A DNA stretch of 64,000 nt from Bidens hawaiensis (lineage: Eukaryota; Streptophyta; Magnoliopsida; Asterales; Asteraceae). Under the pieces are notes generated by a model. It searched no databases. It saw nothing but the letters and a program-made list of their open reading frames with translations, and was not told the DNA's origin. The stretch is from assembly GCA_021521415.1 (NCBI GenBank), contig JAIQDT010003826.1, positions 25,722 to 89,721 of the forward strand, given 5' to 3'. Shown one piece after another: positions 19,542-30,177 of the stretch (the stretch's first letter is position 1; each line of letters opens with the position of its first letter). Made by a program: the position numbers and the translations under genes.

Positions 19542-19849
19542 TAATGTATGAAATAAGTTGAAGCGAATAAAAATTATTTCATAAGTTTCTTCTAAAGAAT
19601 AAAATAGACTATTCTTTACAAATATTAATTTGTTATACCAAAAATATTCCAATATTATGATGAAAAGCGGCTATATTTCAACCCTTAATTTTATTCCCTA
19701 TAAAATACAAATGAAAAACAAAATGGTAATCATTATCGAACATGGGTGCCACCTTCATTTGCGCCTTAAATTCTCCAAACGCAACTACCAAGTACTTTAT
19801 TTCATCTTAAATTTTAATAACATTCAACATAAATCCAACACTATATACC
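19542..19849 (+). promoter_or_regulatory. Displaced upstream region of the PR-1 gene
   Basis: This sequence abutted the PR-1 5' UTR before El2 inserted: its last five bases, ATACC, are duplicated at 29258-29262. A TATA-like CTATATACC sits at 19841-19849. Without El2 it would lie roughly 45 bp before the PR-1 ATG. It is now 9.4 kb away. No convincing coding region. Confidence 0.55.
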
Positions 19850-20827
19850 TGAAGAGGTAGGTCCCAGCAGAGGCCAGTTGGACCCGCAAGACTCACCTTA
19901 AACAGGGACGTCTGCGCAGAGACCAACTGGATCCGCAGGACCAACCATGCTCAGAGACGTGACGTCCTTACGCGCAGTATGCAAGCTGGTCCCGCAGGAA
20001 ATGCCTCCTATGGTGAAGGACTCCGCCTGTTCCCGCAGCCTCGGATACAAGCCATGAGGGAAGGCCACCCGCGCAGCATGGCTACACGCACTAGGTACTT
20101 AGCTCTCGATCATTCAGTGTCACCTGAAGGAATGAGCAAAGCCGGGAGCAATCCCGCACAGAGGCGGGAGGGGGAATACTCCCGCCCAAATAAGCCAGTC
20201 TGTATACTGAAGGACCTTTTACTGTACCTGACGAGGTATGGGCGAAAGATCTGATCAGAGATACGACAGCTCACTGATACAGTATGGCGAGCAGCATGCT
20301 CCTGTACTGTATCACTATTAGCCGCTGCCTACTCACCAACTACTGTCATACCACGTGCGTAGCCGGCAGTTGGTGGAAAGGGAATAGTATACAGCAGGCC
20401 TGGTCACTATCAGCCGCTGCCTACCCACCAACTGCCAGCAGGGCATGTGCGTAGGCTACTGTTGATGAACAGGAACACTGTTGCAGCCGGCCATACCTCC
20501 TTGGAAACCTACCTTCGGCTATAAATACCCCAAATGGTATGATCATCTAAACACAACATATCTTATCACATTATCATCATAATATACCTGATATCTGCTC
20601 TAGCAATCTCTTAATATACTTTTATATTTAAAGAGCAATCTAGTCTGATTCTCACGCCGGAGGGTGGTCACAAGGAGGAACCCCCCCTTCTCAGTGACGA
20701 GCTCACGGTGTCTGTTTTGCAGGTTATCAGAAGAACCATCTTCCAAGGGTCTAACCCCTCGTGGGAAACAGCTATCCAACCCCCAGGTTACCAGTAATCT
20801 GTCCGGGGTCCGGTTAGTGTTTCTTCA
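19850..20827 (+). repeat. El2 5' LTR
   Basis: 978 bp, TGAAGAGG...TTCTTCA, with TATAAATA at 20520-20527. It is related to, but clearly diverged from, the El1 LTRs, mostly in the U3 part. Confidence 0.93.
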
Positions 20828-20828
20828 T

Positions 20829-20846
20829 TGGCGCCATCCGTGGGAA
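20829..20846 (+). other. Primer-binding site of El2
   Basis: TGGCGCCATCCGTGGGAA, one base after the LTR. This is probably closer to the ancestral site than the El1 version. Confidence 0.7.
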
Positions 20847-20892
20847 AAGCTAGAACTTTATTTTTCTCCAGTTTTTTCAAACTTCTACAAAG

Positions 20893-22344
20893 ATGGTTAG
20901 AGAAATTCCGGTAACCATAACCCCTGCTACTAGGGGGAATACCGGCAACACAGTTTTTACAAACACTACCCCGGCTACCGAAGCCGGGGCAAGTGAAGTA
21001 AATTTTACGAACACTACCCCACTTACCAAAGCTGGGGCAAGTGCAGTAAATGATCGCCTACTGGGATCCACCGATACCCAGTTTGAGAAACGAAGACTCC
21101 CCCGCCAGACTCTCGATGAAGTTAAGGCATGGGCGGAGGCACGACAAAAGGAATTCCAGGCTGAGTTGGACGAACGCTTGCGTTCCGTGCAACAGGCCGA
21201 CGAATTCGAATACTGGGAGGATGACTCGGAGGAATCCGACTCCGACGCGAACCCTCGCCATAGGGCAAAAGGGAAGCATAAGGAAACGGAATCCCAACCG
21301 AAAAGGCATTTTGGACAAGCCTTCAAACCAAAAAGCACAGGTGGAAGTCCACGAGACTTCTCTAAAACGTTCAGACCAAACGTTGCAAATGCAGGAACGT
21401 CCAAATTTGCAAGGGACATTGCTGAAGCAATCGCCCCAAAGAGTGCCAAACAAATGCCCAACATAGGCACATATGACGGTATATCTGATCCAGACGATCA
21501 TTTGAACAGGTTCATAGCAGGGGCAACCGTCAGCAATTGGACGGAACCCACGTGGTGTTACATGTTCCAAATGACGCTGGTTGGGGCTGCTAGAGCATGG
21601 TTCGATCGTCTACCGGTCAACCACATCTACGACTGGGCAGACTTCCAACAGAAGTTTAGCCAACACTTCAGCCAGCAACGGAAGTATACCGAGGAGCAAT
21701 GGACAATCCTCAAATGCATACGAGAGGAAGACGAATCTCTGCCAAACTTCATCACTCGCTTCAACTCAAAGAAGCTAAGTTTGGGCAATATCAGCGAAGA
21801 TCTTGTTCGCGCTGCCTTCATCCAGGGCGCACATGACCCAGAGCTCATTCGCACCCTAACGGGTAAAGATGGCATGCCATCCACATGGGATGGCATCATG
21901 ACAGCAGCAAAACGCTATGCGAAAACAGAGAAGCAACTGGGTAGAGATCTCCCACAGAGCACAAACCTCTACACCCAGAGGACGAGAGAAGACAACGTCC
22001 TCACCGCCCGACTAAATAAAAAACGAAAGCTAGGCATTTGGCAGTCAAGGGTAAACTTTGACACCTCATCCGGCTTGCAACATCGGTTGGGCGGAAGGGA
22101 TAATGTACAGTCGCACCGGAACTCCAGATGGACGCCACTCACCAAAAGCGTCACTGAGATATTCGCCACTGAAGAGCTCCCATGGCCAAAACCTCCAATA
22201 ATCCGACATCGTCACGATGCAGATCGGAGCAAATACTGTGACTTTCACAAGACAAAGGGCCACAACACTGAAGAATGCATAGATGTAAAAGATATGGTCG
22301 AAGCATTTGTCAGAGATGGGACGCTCGCGCACCTCGTGGCGTAA
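20893..22344 (+). CDS. gag: Gag protein of El2
   Basis: 483 residues, open from ATG to TAA. It has the same Thr-rich N-terminal repeats, the GTYDGISDPDDHLNRF core, AARAWFDRLP and the Cys-His-His-Cys knuckle (CDFHKTKGHNTEEC) as El1 gag. It stops right after LAHLVA, where El1 continues into protease. It should form particles and package RNA. Whether it co-assembles with El1 Gag is not shown, but high similarity makes it likely. The stop arises at or near the pol deletion junction. Confidence 0.9.
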   Translation: MVREIPVTITPATRGNTGNTVFTNTTPATEAGASEVNFTNTTPLTKAGASAVNDRLLGSTDTQFEKRRLPRQTLDEVKAWAEARQKEFQAELDERLRSVQQADEFEYWEDDSEESDSDANPRHRAKGKHKETESQPKRHFGQAFKPKSTGGSPRDFSKTFRPNVANAGTSKFARDIAEAIAPKSAKQMPNIGTYDGISDPDDHLNRFIAGATVSNWTEPTWCYMFQMTLVGAARAWFDRLPVNHIYDWADFQQKFSQHFSQQRKYTEEQWTILKCIREEDESLPNFITRFNSKKLSLGNISEDLVRAAFIQGAHDPELIRTLTGKDGMPSTWDGIMTAAKRYAKTEKQLGRDLPQSTNLYTQRTREDNVLTARLNKKRKLGIWQSRVNFDTSSGLQHRLGGRDNVQSHRNSRWTPLTKSVTEIFATEELPWPKPPIIRHRHDADRSKYCDFHKTKGHNTEECIDVKDMVEAFVRDGTLAHLVA

Positions 22345-22519
22345 TAAAGGCTGAGCAGGCGGGTGCGTATAGAACCCCAGCTGGGGAAAACACGAATCAA
22401 TTCCAGCTTCAAAATCGAGACTACATGCTGCGTAAAGAACGAGATCCCGAACCAGGTGCGTATCGGCTCGATGGCACTCCCATCCCAACAAGGGAGCTCA
22501 TTTACACAGTTTGCATGTA
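22345..22519 (+). pseudogene. Remnant of the pol 3' end in El2
   Basis: Short pieces align with the end of El1 pol: GACTACATGCTGCGTAA with El1 11444-11460, and TATCGGCTCGATGGCACTCC with the last codons. About 3.7 kb between gag and this point are missing relative to El1, plus a second small gap inside the remnant. The downstream TCAATTCCAA...GTAAAGAAAAGG is shared by both elements. Confidence 0.8.
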
Positions 22520-22639
22520 AATCAATTCCAATTTGTAAAGAAAAGGCCAAGAGCCACTTCTAATGGAAATGATTCTCTTTAAGAATATCGAAGCTGATGA
22601 TTTTACATTTATACTTTTCTGAACACTAATATGCCGGTT

Positions 22640-23070
22640 TTCACCGCATAATTACGTGAAGTCATTGCATGGGAAGGCGGTCCTACCCGCATGAACCCAA
22701 TAACGTGACAAACCTTCACGCAGGTCAGTTGAAGGGGAAAAAGTTCAGCACCCAAAAATGAAAGTGCCGGTCTATCCGCATGAATCATTAAGGAAACTGA
22801 ATAATAACCTATCAACAACCGCGCGTCGTACGGTTAAAACTATCCAACACTGGTGACGGCATTCACATTACGTGAAGTCGTTGCGTGGGAAGGCGGTCTT
22901 ACCCGCACGAACCCAATAACGTGGCAAACCTTCACGCAGGTCAGTTGAAGGAGAAGAGTTCAATTATCCCAAAAATGAAAGTGCCGGTCTATCCGCATGA
23001 ATCATGAAAGGAAAATGAACACTAACCTATCGACAACCGCGCGTCGAACGGTTCAAAACAAAATTCTTAA
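22640..23070. repeat. El2 tandem repeat, 2 units of 216 bp
   Basis: CTTCACGCAGGTCAGTTGAA recurs at 22714 and 22930. Units share GGGAAGGCGGTC, GTGCCGGTCTATCCGCATGA and CAACCGCGCGTCG. A related single piece is seen near 11745 in El1. Confidence 0.85.
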
Positions 23071-23079
23071 AAAGGATAA

Positions 23080-23840
23080 GGAAAACCTACACGCAGGTCA
23101 GATAAGGGTAAAGTTTTGCCATCCTACTAAGTGCAAGTGACGGTTCTACCCGCACAATCACGAAAGAGGAAGCAAAACTTCACACCTATTATCAACCACG
23201 TTCAAAGGTTAACTTATCCTCAAAAGGTAAGAAAAACCTACACGCAGGTCAGATAAGGGTAAAGTTTTGCCATCCTACTAAGTGCAAGTGACGGTTCTAC
23301 CCGCACAATCACGAAAGAGGAAGCAAAACTTCACACCTATTATCAACCACGTTCAAAGGTTAACTTATCCTCAAAAGGTAAGAAAAACCTACACGCAGGT
23401 CAGACAAGGGTAAAGTTTTGCCATCCTACTAAGTGCAAGTGACGGTTTTACCCGCACAATCACGAAAGAGGAAGCAAAACTTCACACCTATTATCAACCA
23501 CGTTCAAAGGTTAACTTATCCTCAAAAGGTAAGAAAAACCTACACGCAGGTCAGATAAGGGTAAAGTTTTGCCATCCTACTAAGTGCAAGTGATGGTTCT
23601 ACCCGCACAATCACGAAAGAGGAAGCAAAACTTCACACCTATTATCAACCACGTTCAAAGGTTAACTTATCCTCAAAAGGTAAGAAAAACCTACACGCAG
23701 GTCAGATAAAAGTTAAAGTTTAGCCATCTTACCAAGTGCAAGTGACGGTTCTACCCGCACAATCACGAAGGAGGAAGCGAAACTTTAACCCACTATCAAC
23801 CACGTTCAAAGGTTCTTATTCTAAACACTTGGAAAATTGC
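23080..23840. repeat. El2 tandem repeat, 5 units of 151 bp
   Basis: CTACACGCAGGTCAGA recurs at 23087, 23238, 23389, 23540 and 23691, always 151 bp apart. The middle units are almost identical, so the array has expanded or homogenised recently. It is the counterpart of the three-unit array in El1. Confidence 0.93.
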
Positions 23841-24035
23841 TAATTTAAACTAAGTATGCAAGTCATAAGTTTATAAAGCAAGGAACCCAAAGAAGGAAAT
23901 AACAATCTTATACGCAAAAAGATTAATATTTCAAGAATATATTACAAGAATGGCCGGGTAACTACCCGCCTAAAAGAAAAAAAAAAAAAAAAAACTATAC
24001 AAGTCTATCTTAGCAATGGGAAGGGATCTTCAGGA

Positions 24036-27000
24036 TCAAGCTTCAGGGCCGCTTCCACTTGGACCCGCTCCGTCAGAAGAACGGGGTGGTTCGAGGAACG
24101 CTTTGAGGACAGCTAACCCATCATCAGCAGCAGCTACTTCGTCCACCTTCTCCACCACTGGATGCGGGAAGGCGGCGTATTGGTTCAATGCTTGGTCATA
24201 AATGGCTTCGGTATCCACATTGAACAAAGGGAAGTTGGAAGGCGGGACGCCTTTCTCAACAAACCCTAGACCAAGCAAGAAGCCGGCCTTTTCCCCATCC
24301 TCATGAGAAGCGTTGAGGGCTGCGGTCATAGCATCATCGTAAGAGGTCTCTGAAAAGACCCGACGCACAACCTACAAAGAAAACACAAGTATTAGAACCT
24401 TTTCTTACAAAAGAAAAGCGTGAAGATAAATCTAAACATACCTGAGGCAACGCTTCTCGAAGAAGCCATTGGAGGGCAGCTTGAGCTTCGTTATGGGCGC
24501 GTTCGGCTTCGCTCTTGTTAAGGTTGGCAAGTAAAACTTCCTTTGCGGCAGCCTCTTCGACGCCCTTAAGCTTCCGCTGGGTCTGGTCAAGCACCCCCCT
24601 CTGGTCCAGGATTTCCTGGAGTTTCTTGGCATCTTCCATTGCCAAGGCATCATGAGCGCGTTGGAGAGCCTCTAATTTGGCCTTGAGCTCCTCATTCTCC
24701 ACACGCAAAGGCTCAGCAACGGCTTCAGCCTTGGCAGCCCTCTCGGTTGCGTTTCGCGCAGTCTCCCTGGCCAGCCGAAGCTGTTCATTCACAGCCTGGG
24801 CAGCCTTGGAGCGGGCCTCGAGTCGCGCTTGAACTTCAACCTCGAGGGCCTTGAAGGCCTTCTCCTTGTCAGCGGCAGCTGCCGCCAGCTGTTGGTTCTC
24901 CTCCCGAAGAGCACGCGCCTCAGATATGTCCTTGGCGTGAGCTGCTTTCAACTTGTCGTTTTCACGACAAAGCAGCTCGACGCGCGGCTGCATCCGGGCC
25001 TGGAGAACCCGAAGCTCATTAGTTAGCCTACCCTCCTGGTAGCTAACCATGGCTTCCCCCAACGCACCCGGAGGAGCAGCGTGGCGAGCCCAGTCCACGC
25101 ACTCCACAGGTGTGCGAAGGGTTGTTCCTCGGCGTATGTTCCATCGAGGAACATACACTTCATTGGAATCCGACACTGCAAAAGAAACAAAAGCAGTAAG
25201 GAAAACATGATACAAAACATAAGGGAAAAAGAAAGGAACCCTACGCACCTGTAGGGTCAATGACAGGCCGATAGCCGCCAAACCCATCACCTGAACCTAA
25301 AGGAAATCCATCCAACAGGTCAGGCAGACGGGAAGGTGGCAAAGATCGGCGGGAAGCCCTGCGCGTACCTGATGGTCCGGCCATCGGTGCCGGTGGCGCG
25401 GGCATGGTGGCAGCCGCCGTGGTCGCCGTTGTGGTCACCGCCGTGGCCGCCGCCTTGTAAGCAGCAGCAGTAACCGCCGGCTCTGTGAAGGATGCTGTAA
25501 AAATCGCACTCACAGCCGGCGGTGACGTCATCACTGCCGGAACAGTTGGCTCAAAGGAATGAGCAACTGGACCAGCGGATGCAGGCGCAGGCGCCTGGGT
25601 CGACGCCTCAGGAAGGCTGACCGAGCCTACCGTCATTGGCGGGGAGGTACTCCCCTGCGGTTCACCCCGGAATGCGTCAACACCCACGCCTGCACAAAGA
25701 GTGTTAAATTTATAGTGATAAATTTGCAAAGACATTATGATTGTACTTACGGGTTTTCTTGACCCTGAACGTACGGACGGGCGGGGAGGAACCCGATGGA
25801 GCCGGCCTCTTGGTACCGGTCACCGTCGTCTTCGTTGGTTCTCCGGAGGTAACGGTCGTAGCCTCCGGAGCAGTGCTCTTCTCACCACCGGGCTTCCCCG
25901 CCACCTCTTCACTATCTGACTCCGAGTCAGAGAGAACCACTGGATCAGCTGTGGAGGCCTTCTCCTTCCCCTTCACGCCGGCAGCAGCCTTCTTCTTCCG
26001 CACAAGGGGAGGACCATCTGCGGATTCCTCAGAAGACAGGATGTAAGGATTTTCAGCAACGGGTACAGCATTGAGGGGTTCGGGATAGAATATCTCCTTA
26101 CCTGGCCGCCGGTGGCTCAGGATCTCTTGGCCCGGCGGATAGACCTCCACAAACCTATCCGCCGTTTGCTCCAGGATGGGCAACTCATTGTCATCCAGAG
26201 CACGAGTGCCCACCCGCACATGACTGTCAGCTTCCCGCGGGAACAGGAGCGACTCCAAATTATTCCCCTCTGAAAGAAAAAGAAACAGTTAGAAAATTAA
26301 CTAATATCAGCAAGAAAGACAAGACATACCATAAGGAATAGAGTTCAAACCGTATTCAAGAAGGATGGGAAATCGGGACGCATCCTTCCATACCCGGCTC
26401 ATCCCCAGCAGCACCATCCCGGACTCCGCAAACCGGTAAACCGGAGATTGGACCCGGGATATCTTCGCGAACCATTCCGCCTCCTGGTAACTGGAAGCAT
26501 GAAGGCTCGGAAGCGCTTGACCCTTCTTGAACTTCATAGCAATGGGGATGGCGCGGGCAGAGATGTAGAAGAACTCCCGCTTCCACGATCGGAGACTGCG
26601 CTCGGTCACGCAGATCTTCAAACCCTTAATACGGGTTGTCAGGGTGTACCACCCCTGGACGCACCTCCAAGTATAGAAGGTCATCAGGCGGTCCACGTAG
26701 GGCTCAATACCCAGAATCCGGCACACCCACTCGAAGTGCCGGACCTTGGCAATCGCCATCGGATGCACCTCGGTCAGGTGCACACCGTGCCTCTCCAGGA
26801 CACGATACATAAACTTTGTCAATGGAAACCTAAGGTTCCCATAAACAAAGAATGCAGCATATACCCCGATCTTGCCACTGGGGGCATCGTACACAGTCTG
26901 GTGGGATTCAGGAAACTCAGGCTCGAGAGACTCGAGCATGAACTTCCTGACGATGTACTGGTACTGATCGACAGGTAGAGCACACTGGCACTCGCCAGCA

Positions 27001-27044
27001 GTACTCCTATCGTCGGCTACAGCTTCAGCATCATGAGAAGACAT
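24036..27044 (-). CDS. Antisense five-exon gene of El2
   Basis: Exons 27044-26330, 26269-25751, 25689-25249, 25175-24442 and 24371-24036 join through GT-AG introns of 60, 61, 73 and 70 bp into 914 residues. Exons 2 and 4 have exactly the lengths of El1 (519 and 734). Exons 1, 3 and 5 differ by 6, 24 and 3 bases, all in frame. The product has the same order: a PF04195-like N-terminal region (YAAFFVYGNLRFPLTKF), a polar part with LSDSESDS, an Ala/Pro/Thr-rich linker, a long coiled coil and the conserved C-terminal block (GFLLGLGF, PLFNV). The frame stayed open although pol was lost, which points to a function the element needs. Role unknown. Confidence 0.8.
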
Positions 27045-27165
27045 TTTTGCAGAAAGGAGTGATTTCGGGAAAATGCTTGCCTGAAAAAGGGGAGTATTTG
27101 CCGGAAATCACTAAGAAGAAGAAGAAGAGAGGTGAAAGTGTGGATTACAAAGGGGCCTCTCCCCC

Positions 27166-27173
27166 TTTATATA
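27166..27173 (-). promoter_or_regulatory. TATA box of the El2 antisense gene
   Basis: TATATAAA on the minus strand, 122 bp before the ATG. It is conserved in position and sequence with El1. Confidence 0.65.
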
Positions 27174-27514
27174 CTAATCGCAATTAATGCGGTGAATTTA
27201 ATGCGGAGGAGAGAGAAATCGAAGGTGCAATGAAACTATGACACGTGGCAAAAAGCAGGCTGGCAACAGCTGTTGACAGGACGTGTGCCAGTAATTTCGC
27301 GGCCACGCGCCCGAAAAATCGTGCCCACGCGCCAGAAAAAGCGTCTGGAATGACCATGTTCTGTCACGTCACCATAACTTCCTGCACGTCCTGACACAGT
27401 CAGAAGAAACCGTCGCACGACGTTTCAGAGGTTTGGACTGTTCTTATCTTTCCACCAACTCTTCGAATTTCAAAATTCAAAATTTAAAAATATTAAAAAG
27501 TAAGCGGGAAAATA

Positions 27515-27905
27515 CCCCTTACCCCTTGGCAAACAAGTAACCGTTAGACGGACGCGGGTACAGTGTAAAGGCAAAACCCTTCACATACCTAGCACCCGCA
27601 GGGAATTGAAGCCAAGTAAACCTTGGCGAACAAGTAACCGTTAGACGGATGCGGGTACAGTGTAAAGGCAAAACCCTTCACATACCTAGCACCCGCAGGG
27701 AATTGAAGCCAAATATTCCTCGGCAACCAAGTAACTATAAGACAGGTGCGGGTACAGTGTAAAGGCAAAACCCTTCACATACCTAGCACATGCAGGGAAT
27801 TGACGCTAGGAATACCTTGGAAGTAAAGTAACCGTAAGACGAGCGCTGGTACAGTGTTAAGGCAAAACCCTTCACATACCTAGCGCTCCGCTGGGAATTG
27901 AAACC
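27515..27905. repeat. El2 tandem repeat, 4 units of about 97 bp
   Basis: GTACAGTGT recurs at 27558, 27654, 27752 and 27849. It corresponds to the three-unit array of El1 and lies upstream of the antisense promoter. Confidence 0.88.
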
Positions 27906-28279
27906 AGGAAGGATCTTCTGGGCAATGCTTGCGGAAACGGAAATAACATCCCCGCATAGCGGGAACGTTGAGAACTACGTTGTTTGAAGCTCCAGGATGG
28001 AATTGGTGGTTTTAACATAATTGATCACTATGTTCAAAACTACCAAAACCTCATGGAGAATCCACACAACTGGGACTCAATGCTCCTGACTTGCGAGGAG
28101 GTTACAGACCTACCCGCATCATACCCAAAGACCAAGCAGGAAACTCGGGCATTTCTGCAAGTGACAAGGACTTCCCATGGAAAACCTTACAAAACCATTT
28201 TCAAAACCCTTTGCTTAAGTCCAAAAGTTCACCTCACTTTATTAAACACGCATGAGAAGAACATTGGACTGGGGGGACT

Positions 28280-29257
28280 TGAAGAGGTAGGTCCCAGCAG
28301 AGCCCAGTTGGACCCGCAAGACTCACCTTAAACAGGGACGTCTGCGCAGAGACCAACTGGATCCGCAGGACCAACTATGCTCAGAGACGTGACGTCCTTA
28401 CGCGCAGTATGCAAGCTGGTCCCGCAGGAAATGCCTCCCATGGTGAAGGACTCCGCCTGTTCCCGCAGCCTCGGATACAAGCCATGAGGGAAGGCCACCC
28501 GCGCAGCATGGCTACACGCACTAGGTACTTAGCTCTCGATCATTCAGTGTCACCTGAAGGAATGAGCAAAGCCGGGAGCAATCCCGCACAGAGGCGGGTG
28601 GGGGAATACTCCCGCCCAAATAAGCCAGTCTGTATACTGAAGGACCTTTTACTGTACCTGACGAGGTATGGGCGAAAGATCTGATCAGAGATACGACAGC
28701 TCACTGATACAGTATGGCGAGCAGCATGCTCCTGTACTGTATCACTATTAGCCGCTGCCTACTCACCAACTACTGTCATACCACGTGCGTAGCCGGCAGT
28801 TGGTGGAAAGGGAATAGTATACAGCAGGCCTGGTCACTATCAGCCGCTGCCTACCCACCAACTGCCAGCAGGGCATGTGCGTAGGCTACTGTTGATGAAC
28901 AGGAACACTGTTGCAGCCGGCCATACCTCCTTGGAAACCTACCTTCGGCTATAAATACCCCAAATGGTATGATCATCTAAACACAACATATCTTATCACA
29001 TTATCATCATAATATACCTGATATCTGCTCTAGCAATCTCTTAATATACTTTTATATTTAAAGAGCAATCTAGTCTGATTCTCACGCCGGAGGGTGGTCA
29101 CAAGGAGGAACCCCCCCTTCTCAGTGACGAGCTCACGGTGTCTGTTTTGCAGGTTATCAGAAGAACCATCTTCCAAGGGTCTAACCCCTCGTGGGAAACA
29201 GCTATCCAACCCCCAGGTTACCAGTAATCTGTCCGGGGTCCGGTTAGTGTTTCTTCA
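28280..29257 (+). repeat. El2 3' LTR
   Basis: 978 bp, about four substitutions from the 5' LTR. Its end lies 37 bp before the PR-1 ATG. Confidence 0.93.
28950..28957 (+). promoter_or_regulatory. TATA box of the El2 3' LTR, facing PR-1
   Basis: TATAAATA in CTTCGGCTATAAATACCCC. A transcript starting about 30 bp downstream would cross R/U5 and reach the PR-1 ATG at 29295. I see no ATG between about 28980 and 29294, so PR-1 would be the first frame of such an RNA. Confidence 0.6.
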
Positions 29258-29294
29258 ATACCAACTCAAACGAAACCTCAAACTCACTCCCACA

Positions 29295-29819
29295 ATGTCT
29301 CAAAAACCACCTCTAATTATTTTATTTATCCTCCTTATTTTCCTCACTTCAAACTCTATCAATGCACTCACACCACCAAAACAAAAAACTAAGCCACAAA
29401 CCAATGTCATCAACCAATTCTTAACTCTTCAAAATAAGGCTCGAGCCGCCCTGCGAATGCAACCACTCGTGTGGGATGCGGGGCTTGCACGATATGCCGA
29501 CATGTACGCTAGACAAAGGCGTCAAGATTGCTTGTTAAAGCATTCAAACGGACCGTATGGGGAGAACATATTTTGGGGTAGTGGTGATGGGTGGACACCG
29601 GCTCAAGCAGCATTGGCGTGGGTAACAGAGCAACGATGGTATAGCTATGGCTCGAATTCGTGCAATGGAGGAAGGGAGTGTGGACATTATACACAAATTG
29701 TGTGGAAAAAAACCAAGAGGGTTGGGTGTGCTAGGGTTACATGTTTTGGTGGTAGAGGTGTTTTTATGACATGTAATTATTATCCTGCTGGTAATTATAT
29801 AGGTGAGAAACCTTACTAA
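29295..29819 (+). CDS. Pathogenesis-related protein 1 (CAP superfamily)
   Basis: 174 residues, one exon. Residues 1-25 form a signal peptide (hydrophobic core LIILFILLIFL). The CAP domain follows: NKARAALRMQPLVWD, HSNGPYGENIFWG, the signature GHYTQIVW, and the end CNYYPAGNYIGEKPY. Six cysteines fit the three disulfides usual in PR-1. The last 11 residues, PAGNYIGEKPY, fit the CAPE peptide motif that is released from some PR-1 proteins as an immune signal. PR-1 proteins are secreted, bind sterols and are markers of defence. The start is the first ATG after the TATA and LTR region; a longer frame to 29094 begins with GTG inside the LTR and is not a plausible start. El2 separates the gene from its old upstream region. 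Confidence 0.93.
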   Translation: MSQKPPLIILFILLIFLTSNSINALTPPKQKTKPQTNVINQFLTLQNKARAALRMQPLVWDAGLARYADMYARQRRQDCLLKHSNGPYGENIFWGSGDGWTPAQAALAWVTEQRWYSYGSNSCNGGRECGHYTQIVWKKTKRVGCARVTCFGGRGVFMTCNYYPAGNYIGEKPY

Positions 29820-30177
29820 GTTATTATCATTGTATTTTTGGTAGACAGCATGCCAATAAATCAAAATGTGTCTTATCATGTATCCAAAACATTTGAAGAC
29901 AGTTTAGAGACAGATTAATGATATGTGGAATAAATTATGTGAGTTAATATCTTTAATAGATACAAATGATTATTCGGGTTCTTTGTATTTTCTAAATCTA
30001 ATACCCATGCATGTATGTGAATGTGGATATGCATAAAATAGAGTTATAAATTTGGTGAATTACATAGTGTAAACTCACATAGAATATGGAATGAACTTCG
30101 GTTTTTGACAAATGTGGTTTCTTAAAATTACCGATTTTAATTAGTCCAATAGTTTACTTTGGGCTTTTATTGTGCAA
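29820..30177. other. PR-1 downstream region
   Basis: AT-rich 3' UTR and spacer before a Helitron. No further gene seen. Confidence 0.6.

Larger units (their letters stand above)
19850..29257 (+). mobile_element. El2: pol-deleted Ty3/gypsy (Tat) element with gag and antisense gene
   Basis: Two 978 bp LTRs with about four differences bound 9.4 kb, flanked by a perfect 5 bp duplication ATACC (19845-19849 and 29258-29262). The order matches El1, but the region from just after the gag zinc knuckle to near the end of integrase is missing. It cannot make its own protease, reverse transcriptase or integrase and must depend on a partner such as El1. The matching ends, intact gag and near-identical LTRs show a recent, trans-mobilised insertion. 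Confidence 0.92.

Noticed and set aside
22275..22520. 81-residue frame after El2 gag
   Set aside because: Out of frame with gag and pol; arises at the deletion junction.
29094..29819. 241-residue LTR-PR-1 fusion frame
   Set aside because: The frame is open through the LTR end, but its first codon is GTG; the first ATG is the PR-1 start at 29295.
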